A stretch of DNA of 64,000 nt from Amoebophrya sp. A120. Its lineage: Eukaryota > Sar > Dinophyceae > Syndiniales > Amoebophryaceae. The position numbers and the translations under genes were made by a program. The first letter of the stretch is position 1, and the number at the start of each line of letters is the position of its first letter. Shown here in pieces: positions 55,101-64,000 of this stretch. The notes under the pieces were generated by a model that made no database searches, was not told the DNA's origin, and worked only from the letters and a program-made list of their open reading frames with translations. The stretch spans positions 107,235 through 171,234 of the forward strand of contig CAJINV010000028.1 of NCBI GenBank assembly GCA_905178155.1, written 5' to 3'.

Positions 55101-57318
55101 CTCTTTCACCCGGCAGTTGCTTCTGCTGTTGCAGGCCGTCGCCCTGCAACGCTTGGCTGATCCGGTCGGCAATGAATTTTACGAATGGTGTGCTGATCAA
55201 CCGCACTGGTGCGGTCCAGCCTTCCTTGTTGTTCGTTTTTGCACTTCTTGCAACACGAGTTTCGCAGGAAAAGAACTCCGGCGGCAAGCGAAGGTCGTAA
55301 CATTCGGGGCCGCTTGGGTCGGCAACTTGCTGGAGCGGCATGTCGTCTTCTTCGTTCCGGGTGCCGAGTACGAAGCGTGCTGCGTCAAACCACTGGAGGC
55401 GTCGCATCGTCTTCCCTGTGCCGCTCTGCTCGATCGCGAGCAAGGAACCGAGCGCGCAGTGCTTTTCCATAAAAAACAACCACTTTGCGAGGCTCCGGTG
55501 CACCAGTCCAGAAAAGAATTCGCTGACTGCCTCACTGATTTGGGAAAATTGCCGGAGGTAGCGATCGTCATTCTGAAAAATTTCTTCAAACCAGCGCATC
55601 TTTTTCGAGAAGTCAGTATTTGCTGCACCGGAGTGAGATGAATCCGGCTCGCCCCCGTAATCGAGCTCGTAAAACTCACCAATCACGGGAAAGCACGCTT
55701 GTTCGGCAATGAACTTGACCAGCTCTTTGTCCTGCAAGATGAAGTGGTGTAACTCGTTTTGGTGCTGGAGTGGCGCTGCACCAGCTGGGTACCGCAAGTG
55801 CTCGAAACACGTCGCGAGCTTGCGCTCTAGGAGGCTTTGGAAGAAATCGTGGGTGGAGGACAGAACATATCGCACAGACCACTGCTCGCGCAGCGCTCGC
55901 ACGAATGGAAATCTCTCTGCGTAGACCGCAGGAGCTTTCGTGCCTGTGCCTCTCCTGGGCGGTAATGCAGCTTCCGCTGGCAGTGTTTTCATCACACATT
56001 GTGCTGACGACGAGATCGCTTCGCCCGGATCGCACGTCGTCACGGATCCGGCGGTTTTCCTCTCGGAAGATGCATCCACCAGCACGTCGTGCACGTCTTC
56101 AACCAGGCTCAGCTGCCATCCAGAAAGGAAGTTAAAGCCGCCAGGGAGTGTGTCTTGCCGGTCTCTTTTTGATAGGTGGACGAATAGGACGCAACACCGT
56201 GCGCGTCCCGCATGCTCCTTTACCAGTGTGAGATGTGGCGAGTCGGCGTGGCACTGTAGAACCAGAAAGCGTTCGCTTCTTGCTGAAGATGGAGCAGCTT
56301 TGACATCAGACGGAGCGGCACCACATAGTTTGTTATGATCCGTAACAATTCGCTCCAGATCGCGCTCTCTGCCAAAGGCGTCGGCGTTGTGCACCTCAGC
56401 CAAAGAAACCAGCTGCTTGTTGCGCAAGCGCAAGGACTTTGTGGTCTTCAGACAGCCCTCCTTGGAGAAGGTAAAGACTACAACTTTGGTACTCAAGTTC
56501 CTGCTATCCTGATCCTGCTCGATTGTATGCTCCATCGAGGACCTCTTATCAAGAGTTGAGGAATTTTCGCCATTCAAACGGCTTATCTCGGTCGGCATTA
56601 GGACTGCTCGTTCGGCACCGAAGAATCGCTCGAAGTACTGATTGCACCAAGCAAGCGTATTCTCATCATCCCATTGTGCGGCCTCACTGTAGCGTTCGGT
56701 GCGGAGCACCCCATCGCAGATTGCAAGCGGTAGGAGCAGCGCCCAGGCGAGTTCCAGTATCTTTCCCATCCTCATGGAGTGCCACTCCTGCTTCTGTGAA
56801 TCCAAGTCTAGTTGCTCCGCCCGCTGTGGCTTACCCCAGACGGTGTCCTGGGGCAAATGCAAACCATTCTGCGACCACCCAAAAGTCGGCAAATCGGCAC
56901 CAGCCAAAGAGCTATCTCGGTTTGTCGCTGGTCCACTAGTAGTGTCTGTTCTGCGCAACACAGCGTCGACGTGCTTGTCCAGAAAAAGCACGAGAGAGGC
57001 AAGCACGCACTCGTCAGCGCCCAAGCACACCTGCCAATTGGAGCTAGGGGCGTCGGTGCGTGGTCTTGCTCCACTGGAGGCTCCAGCGTCTCGTATCTGC
57101 CGCCGAAGTTGCTTTGCCAGATCTTGCAAGTCCTCGCGGCCCCGCAAGTAGTCCTCTACAGAGTGCACAAAGTGTTTCTCTGCCCGATTCAGAAACGCCA
57201 CGTCCACTCTTGTTGGATCGTCCAAGAGGATGACGCAGCGAAATTTTGGATGCACCACAACCTTCTTGTGAATGTCCGCGAGGGCAATGCGGCAACGAAG
57301 CTCGGCGTCACTCGATCA
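52141..57318 (-). CDS. RNF213-like giant protein, exon covering late AAA modules and E3-shell region
   Basis: The frame opens near 57318 (LRCRIALADIHKKVVVHPKF) and runs about 1,720 codons to an unresolved donor near 52141. The start CVILLDDPTRVDVAFLNRAE matches the AAA4 C-terminal part of RNF213 (its FR.I...(F)LNR.EKH motif). VHLSKRDRQDTLPGGFNFLS with GWQLSLVEDVHDV is the AAA5/6 signature that in animals reads VGF.G.W...HIDDL. Long helical segments typical of the E3 shell follow. I find no C3HC4 RING; the only Cys pair at the expected side is LLCALCKRKK at the very end, interrupted by the intron. Acidic and Ser-rich insertions are frequent, as in other low-complexity genes here. Confidence 0.85.
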
Positions 57319-57686
57319 TCACGCTGAGAGCACTGTGGTTTGCTTCAAAGCTCAAGGTCAAGGTACGATACAACGAAATGCAAGACATAAATCATAAACA
57401 TGCAACACAAGATAAGGCAAAGAGAAATCTTAAATGTCTGCTCATCAAAGGCGGAGCTTGTCAGCTCTACTGTGGCTAAACTTTTCATTCCGACGTGGCT
57501 CCGAAGGATGCGAGGACGACATCAAAGCCATGCGTACGCTCGGATTCAAAAGCCACTTGGTTGACAGTCACCACTCACGAAGACGGAAGAATAAGAAAAG
57601 CGTAGCTGCATGCAAAATAATTATCGTTAGGGGACCCTTGTTCGTAACCTGCAGATGGCTAGTAAAGATGCACGGCCACAGTTTGC

Positions 57687-60600
57687 TCATGTTGATAACG
57701 TGCGTTCATAATTCATGTTCAAGACATGAAACAGAGAGCCGTAGATCACATCGAGGTCGCGGAGCACAGCGATTGTGCCGCTTTCCATGCAGTGCATGAA
57801 CCGGTTTAGGACATCGGACGCGTAGCTTGCCGATTCTGAAACGGCGTCTTTCGGGAAAACGGAGCCCACAAACAATTCGCAGGGCTGACCGTGGCTCTCG
57901 CTGGCGAGGCGAACCAAGTCCAGTGCAATCTCGTAGTGTGCGGTCGACTTGCACACTAACAGCAGATGGCGCGCTTGATGCCCGGCTACAAAGTTCTTCG
58001 CGAGCATCTCCGGCAGGGTAAAGGATCGCATCTGGTTTTCGGCTTTATGGAACTCCGGATCGTTTTGCGGCAACTGCAGACACTGCAAAAACTCACTCTT
58101 CTCTCCGTTAGACGTCAGCCCTCCGAAGTTGCGCTGGGCGGCTTCGAAGAGAAACTGCAAGTAATTCGCCGGTTGGAGCTGGAGTGCGTGCTGTGATGGT
58201 CCAGTGGTGCGCTGAACGTGGGTGCGCGCAATGCTGCAGAAGGACTTTACGAAAAAGTAAAAGTCACGCAGCCCATGGAAATCAGGCATCTTCTGCTGCA
58301 AGTAATATCCCCGGTACGAGTTCACCATTATGTCCCGAACCTTTTCTTTGCAATACTGGGCCTTCGCAGTCTGTCCGACATTCTGCGGAGCCTCGAAAGC
58401 TTTTGTTCTGTCAAGTAGCTCGGCCGCGATATTTCTCAAGTCTGCGGGCTCCGGCATCGGCAGATTGATGGTTAGCCCCCGGCTCATCTTTGCGGCGTCC
58501 AGCTGGTCGTTCGAGAGCGCCACAAAAGCAAACTCAGGCTTTCGCAGCTTTGACTGCGCCGGCTCGAGCCAACTGTGCAGTACCTTCAGTGGGTTGTTTG
58601 GGCTCTGCTCCGCAAGCCCGATCTCGTCGAAGTGAAATAAAACGATGGTATCCTTGGGACTGAAATTCAAGGTGCTCTGGGACCGTGTGACCGCCGGCGC
58701 ACTGGCTGACGCACCGGGATGCTGCCTCGATACGCCCATAGTACTTGGCGCTGCTCCTCCAGCTGGAACTGTGTTCCCGGACCCGGACGCGGCTTCCGAA
58801 CCTCCCTGGCTCTTGCCATCATACGATTGTTGCATTTTCTGTGCTTGTTGAAAGCGGCGTTCTATGCCAGCACTGTTTGAGACGTCGCTCCCCTGGTAAG
58901 ACACCACATACAATTTGGGCATGTACTGCCAAAAGGGCATGTAAGACTCCTTGCCCTTCAGATTGCTGTCAATGATATTCAGCGCCAGGGACTTCGACAT
59001 TCCAGGCTTGCCTACGAGATACACTGGGTCGCGGTTCAACAGCCCAATCACGCTGACATAAATGTTCTCTGCGAGGGTGTTCGTCACGACCACGTCTGGC
59101 GGCAGCCGCATTAACTCGACCATTTTCTCGTGCTGCTCGCGATGCCAGTAGGACAAAAGGAAATCTTCGTATTCGCAGTGCCTCTTGACCTCCTCCCAGC
59201 TTCGAAATTTGCCCTCGTATTTTTGTTTTGCATAGAAAAACTCGTAAAGTACTGGCGATCGGGCTGTTTTTTCTCGCGTGCGCATCGTGTCTTGGAGTAA
59301 TCTTCGATACTCACGCCGCTGCTTTGCGTCCGGAATGCGAGAGTGGTAACACATCATGAGCCCGAAAAGCGTGGCGCTTAGTAACAAAATGTTTGGCATC
59401 AGCATGTAAGGCAGGTCAAACTCGCCTTTGTAGCTCTGCTTGCCAACATTCTCGTTGTGTAGCGTTACCAGAATCGTCTCTCGTGTCTTGTAGAAATGCA
59501 CCAAAAAATAGATCAGTTCCACGCATCGCTTGATGTCCCGCAGGCTCACCAGATAGTTGGGAAAGCGCTCAGTAATGAATTTTTGCGAGACCCAGAGCAG
59601 CCGGGTCAGGTCGTCCGCGAAGGTCGTGCGCTCTTCACTGCTCTGTCCGAACAAAGACTTAAACCTGGTACAGAAGAGCGACGCGCTGTTGTAGCCACTC
59701 TTATCTTTCCACCAAAACTTCATTTGCCCGACGTTGTCCAAGCGCTGCGCAAGCCCTTTGCACATAATTCGCACGTACTGCTCTTCCTCTGCGGGGCCAA
59801 GTTTGCCGAAATCGTACATGAACAGCATCAATTTCTCTGGCAGCGGATGCACCGAATACACTAAATTTGCGAACTTGCGGCGCGCGTTAGACGTCGACCC
59901 GGCGATGGCTTTTTCGTCAGCACTGATTTGATCACACGTGCCGATGCCGCCCTCGCTAGCAAGCACCTTTCGTTGAACGGAAGTAGAAAGTGATGTTTTT
60001 TTCTCTTCTCGCAACCGGTACGGATTTGCAGCGGCGAGAAAAACCAAGTTCTCCGCGAGCGGATATCCCCGGAGACGGCGATCCACCATGACGTCTGCGA
60101 TAACGCCTTGGTGCGCACAGGTATTGATCTCGTCGAGAAACACCCACACCTCTTGCGCATGCGACGCCTCATTTCTGGCCAGGTTGTCTGCTCTTTCAAC
60201 AAAGTCCAGGATGTCCTTTGCGCCAATACCCGCGTGGACGGGCAAGTCGAGAAACTGGACGCCCAAAATTTTCGCAAGCGTCTGCAACAGCGACGTCTTT
60301 CCGCATCCTGTCTCTCCTACGAGAATTACCGGCATCCGCGCTTCCGCACGCAGGGCCACACGAATCATCTTGAGAAAATTGTCCGGCGTTACCACATAGT
60401 TTGCTGCGATCTCTTCCAAAGCTTCCTCCTTCAACGGCACCGCAGCATTACCCACCACCTTCCACACCTCACGAATCAGCTCGCGTGTCGACATGTCACG
60501 GTACTTTGGTAACGGTTTTTTTTGTGTTTGGAGGAGACGCAGACAGCTGGAAAAGTGCGCATCCTTCCTAGCCGCAGTCTCGTCTCGCGCAAGAGGAGAA

Positions 60601-61365
60601 ACCGTCTGCCTGCCATTGCGATGAAACACCAGCATCGGAGCTAATTTGGACCAAGGGATCACATCCATGCCGCATTGCGAAACATGGTTATGAAGATTCT
60701 CCAATGTGGTGTGATTCTTGATGTGGAACTGCATCTGTTTTCGCAGGACAATCAGGTCCACTGACAGCTCACAAAAATCCAACACGAACCGTATGAGGCC
60801 TCGCACCACCTCGCTTCGCAGCCGTCTCGCGGATTCTTCTATCGCCTGCATTTGCGATGCGACGCTGTCGACTCGAAAGAAAACACTGTAATGAAAAGCC
60901 ACGAATTGCGCCGCAAGGATCGCCAATGCGCTCTGCAGTTGGGCAAAGCTCTGAATCTTCGGTGCAGGAAGGTTCGCCTCCTGAGCCACGACAGAGGCGG
61001 TTGCGCGGTCTTGAGAAAAGATGGCGTCGGCGCTGGTGGTGTCCTCGGATAGAGATTTCACGCCCAAATATTTCCTGAACAAGGCACGAATTTTGGAAGT
61101 CGGAATGCAGGTTGTGGCCATTTCGTTCAGCTTGCGAGCTGCAGTTCTCGGTGTCGCCGCGGCTGTTGTAGTAGGTGAAAATAGATCCAGGTCTGTCGTG
61201 TCGATCTTCGGGCGGCAGGGATCTGCGTCGGACCTCACATCGAGAGCGGCAAGCGTTTTTGCCACAATTTGGTCAGCGCTTTGCGGATCCTGTGAAGGCA
61301 CGAACCGGTCGAAGGAGAAATCCACATGAAGTGCCGCAGTCGGTTGTTGCGATGAAAACTAATCC
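57687..61365 (-). CDS. RNF213-like giant protein, exon with AAA3 and AAA4
   Basis: About 1,225 codons; upstream of the first ATG (61325) the frame extends to an acceptor-like GGATTAG near 61365 (FSSQQPTAALHV). AAA3 is complete: Walker A VGETGCGKTSLLQTL at about residue 338 of the ATG-numbered frame, Walker B VWVFLDEINTC near 395, and AANPYRLREE. AAA4 has the RNF213-type P-loop VGKPGMSKSLALNI at about 773 and Walker B TIVLFHFDEIGLAEQSPNNP at about 898, followed by SNDQLDAAKMSRGL. These two modules carry the ATPase activity in RNF213. The exon ends within DLDVIYGSLFHVLNMNYERT, which continues logically in the next exon (57318 downward). This is the segment on which the family assignment is firmest. 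Confidence 0.95.
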
Positions 61366-61509
61366 CGCTCGCACACAATTGCATTTTTGTATAGAGGAAT
61401 CTAGTACGCTGACGATCCCGACGGCTGTTCCTATGTTGATGTATGATACCTATCAAATATACCAAGAAATTATAGTTGCTGTTGCGCAGCGCGAGGCGAG
61501 TTTTCATCA

Positions 61510-62645
61510 CTATATGGGTGGGAAAAGCCGAAAAAACGGTATACAGCGACCTAGTGCAGCTGAGCCCGTGTCCGGCAGCGTCGCAGTGCTGGACAAATTG
61601 GCCACTTCGATGAAGAAAACCCTGATGTCTCGCAGATGCAGCAGTGTGTTTGTCGACTGCAAACTCTTCAGCAGCACTAGTTGAAATAGCATGTCTGAAA
61701 GTACGCGCGCATTCGAGTCCTCAAAGTGCGCAGCAGTTTCGTCAAAGAAGACGTCGTTGACCTGCAAGTGCAGACAGCAAGGAATCCCGGAGTTGTCTTT
61801 CCGCAGCACTCTGCCCTGCTGAGCGCAGAGACTGCGGTGTAGTTCTGCGATCACCGTTTCGAGCGCGTCCTTACCTGACATAGGCCCTCCAATCCGCACG
61901 TCGATCGGGTACAAGCCGCGGCGTCGAGCTTCCTTCTGGATGAACTCGGTCTTTCCGCAGCCCGGAAACGCAGAAGTGACTACGTGCACTTCGGTATCGC
62001 AAATGCGTGTCAAAGCGGAGGAGAGCTCCTGTAGCGGCAGTAGTGGGCCAACGGCAGGAGCACCGTGCAAAAGAAGTTCCTCTGGTGCTCGTCCTCTTCC
62101 CGTCGCATAGTGCTGTCGCATCGTATCCACTTCGAGAAGAGGCGTAAACTTGTTTAGCAAGTAGCACGTGGTGACGCCGCGGTGCGGAACCCCTCTTGGT
62201 CCCCCTGTGGCTAAGGACGCTCTGGTAGTGCTCGGTCTCATTCGAGATTGCAGGAGGCGTCGTCCCCCGAAATACTTGTGGGGCCAGACCGCACTGCTAT
62301 CTCCAGCCGCGCCAGTACTTGTGTTTCCGCGATGCTCCGCTACTGCGACCACGAGCAAATACGTTTCTGCGGAGGCTCCGGTGGCGGCAACGGCGTCATG
62401 TGCGTTGCCAGACGGCGCAAATTCGGCCACAAAGCGGATCTGCAGATCATAGTCGAGTTGCTCAGCGTTCACAAGACAAAACAGACTTTTGTCGGGACTC
62501 TCGCTTTGATACCTTGCCAGAAAGGCCTGAACCTGTTCCCAAGTCGTTGTCTGACTACAAAACAGCACTTGGTGCGGGTCAGGGCGAATTTGAAGGGCAG
62601 CGTGGCTCCAGATAATTGCCGGAAGAATGTCCTGAGGCCGTCGTA
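61510..62645 (-). CDS. RNF213-like giant protein, exon with first P-loop module
   Basis: Open from about 62645 (LRRPQDILPAIIWSHAALQI), with PDPHQVLFCSQTTTWEQVQA, a pattern seen before the AAA ring of RNF213, then NAEQLDYDLQIRFVAEFAPS. Near residue 215 of the ORF comes a P-loop, VVTSAFPGCGKTEFIQKEAR, the AAA1/AAA2 position (AAA2 by order, inferred). DIRVFFIEVANLSST follows as its later strand. The donor is probably the GTCGCTG or GTATACC near 61545-61555; the frame's stop at 61510 lies in the intron. Another frame (VTEARIFLVYDGLRTFFRQL) overlaps the 5' end and cannot be excluded as the coding one there. Confidence 0.8.
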
Positions 62646-62901
62646 AACGAGAAAGATGCGGGCCTCAGTTACTTGCGACCAAGTACAGCGACAACTCTTT
62701 CTTTTCAGAAAGTCATGATCTTCGTATCTAGATGTACTTACATTCAGGAAAGCGGAGATCATAGTGATTTCGAGCAGGCTCAAGTTATCGTATATAAAGG
62801 CACTGTGATTAAACGTATCTGTATGTACATACTTCCCTTCATCTTCTTGTTCTTCCTAACCACACAGCTAGCACACTTTTTTTTTGATAAAGATGTGGTC
62901 G

Positions 62902-63998
62902 CTAGAAAAAATGCGTAGCGTCGCCGTGAGCTATGTCTTTATAAAGTTTTTTTTGGGCGGTTGACAGCATGATCCTGCGCGCACTCCTATGCGAACATTC
63001 GCTTTCTTTCGACGTCTGGCTATTATAGTATAGCAACATGTAATCTAAATCTGAGAGGCCCAGCAACTTAAACTTTGATAGCGATCGCGCGACACACATT
63101 AGCAAAGGAGGAACCTCCCGCCGAACTGCAAGCTTTCCGTCCGTTTGCACTTGTGATTCGACTTGGCTGCCACCATAGTACAGATCGCGTTTGCGATGCT
63201 CACGCGTTGCCTCCACATAGCCTTGCCACACTTTCAGAGTCGTTGCGTCTACTAGAGCTAAATCCAGCCCATGCTCGGAGGGAAGACGCAGGCTTTTTGC
63301 AGCACCAGACCCCTGGACGCGCATTGAAACCGTGGTGGCAACCGCAGAGTAGAAAGACGATACACAACGCCCCAGGGCGTCAAGCCAGGCTTCTGCCGTG
63401 GTAGCCTGCTGGAGACGTCCCACACCGCCGTCGTGTACTGCACTCGCCCAACCAGTTTCCAATGCTGACTCCGAGAAGTTGGTCTGGAAAAGGAACCGCA
63501 ACATATCGGACACTTCTTGCCCAACGTGATCGTTCGTCGTGAAAAAGTTTTCGACGACCCAAAGTTGCTGGCCAACGACGCGCGTAAGGATTCCATGCTT
63601 GCGCTGCGCGGCAGCAAGTGCGACCTGCCACTCCTCAGCATCCTTTGCAACCGCGGCAAGAAAATTTCCCAGGTCCCCGGAGGAGCTGAAGCCGACTTCG
63701 CGTTCGACCTTGTTTTTTTCCTTTTGAAGCAGCAGTGCGCTACTACTAGTACTCGTGCTGTCTTTGCTGCTCCGGACGCGATATTGGAAGTGTCCAGCGC
63801 GGCGGATCGCTGCCAGTAGGCCCCGTAGCTCGAACACCTGGTCCGATTGCTCGTGGAACACGCGAAGCAGCTCGACAAGTGTCTCTCGTTCCCGAACCGC
63901 TTCTTCCTTGCGCTTACTGTCCTGAGCCAGGTTCTGCCGACTGGAGGGCGTGCTGCAAGAAGCTTTTCTTACGTCAGAACGGCTGTCCAGCATCCTTG
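62902..63998 (-). CDS. RNF213-like giant protein, N-terminal stalk exon, partial at window edge
   Basis: A 363-codon open frame running off the right edge. Helical and charged: KRKEEAVRERETLVELLRVF, FLAAVAKDAEEWQVALAAAQ, HGILTRVVGQQLWVVENFFT and LPSEHGLDLALVDATTL. The LTxVxxxQLxxVxxFF pattern and its place directly before the P-loop exon fit the stalk of RNF213. The 3' border is unresolved; the last 40 codons before the stop at 62902 may be intron. Upstream sequence is outside the window, so the true N-terminus is missing. Confidence 0.7.
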   Translation of the reverse strand, partial: RMLDSRSDVRKASCSTPSSRQNLAQDSKRKEEAVRERETLVELLRVFHEQSDQVFELRGLLAAIRRAGHFQYRVRSSKDSTSTSSSALLLQKEKNKVEREVGFSSSGDLGNFLAAVAKDAEEWQVALAAAQRKHGILTRVVGQQLWVVENFFTTNDHVGQEVSDMLRFLFQTNFSESALETGWASAVHDGGVGRLQQATTAEAWLDALGRCVSSFYSAVATTVSMRVQGSGAAKSLRLPSEHGLDLALVDATTLKVWQGYVEATREHRKRDLYYGGSQVESQVQTDGKLAVRREVPPLLMCVARSLSKFKLLGLSDLDYMLLYYNSQTSKESECSHRSARRIMLSTAQKKLYKDIAHGDATHFF

Positions 63999-64000
63999 CT

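Overview
The window reads as nuclear DNA of a protist, most likely an alveolate of dinoflagellate type. Coding regions are split by many short introns, mixed in base composition and separated by AT-richer gaps. Every well-supported gene lies on the minus strand, like the one-directional gene arrays of dinoflagellates. The strongest clue is that most introns between 1.4 and 36 kb are copies of two related repeat families with terminal inverted repeats (TIRs) and 3-5 bp flanking duplications. Their ends are of the form TAT...ATA, not GT...AG. Such intron-making elements (introners) with non-canonical borders are reported from the parasitic dinoflagellate Amoebophrya (Syndiniales). A relative of it is my best guess, by inference only; no rRNA or other marker is present.

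Layout. 0-9 kb: a GC-rich dispersed repeat, an acidic small gene, a five-exon ASCH-domain gene and a five-exon gene of unknown function with a ~19-nt micro-exon; one of its introners has grown to 1.2 kb by taking in a second, inverted copy of the GC-rich repeat and a purine/pyrimidine minisatellite. 10-22 kb: a 936-residue low-complexity protein, two small introner-split genes and a large unknown gene whose introns are ordinary GT-AG. 22-29 kb: minus-strand coding pieces whose exon structure I could not settle. 29.9-38.5 kb: a TatD-family metal-dependent hydrolase (3 exons), an RRM protein, a coiled-coil protein (3 exons) and a GT-AG gene ending only 43 bp upstream of it. 39-46 kb: low-complexity and partial genes, and a GC-rich hairpin-bearing island with the only plausible plus-strand ORF. 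46.3-64 kb: one giant minus-strand gene.

The giant gene encodes a protein of the RNF213 (mysterin) family, running from the N-terminal stalk off the right edge, through AAA+ modules with recognisable Walker motifs, to a zinc-binding RZ-like segment and the RNF213 C-terminal domain; about 5,300 residues are visible. Inserted in the E3/C-terminal part is a Rossmann methyltransferase domain resembling the BMT5/DUF2431 rRNA uridine-methyltransferase family, which the animal protein lacks. I could not find a canonical C3HC4 RING. This E3-AAA-methyltransferase fusion and the introner families are the two results most worth following up.

Exon joins were found by hand. For the introner genes, removing each element together with one copy of its flanking duplication gave exon sums divisible by three and continuous frames (ASCH gene 279 codons, 5.2-8.2 kb gene 366, 10.2-13.2 kb gene 937, TatD gene 546, RRM gene 143, coiled-coil gene 831, 14.9-16.2 kb gene 181, 16.4-17.3 kb gene 144, stops included). 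Borders within the duplication are uncertain by up to 5 nt.
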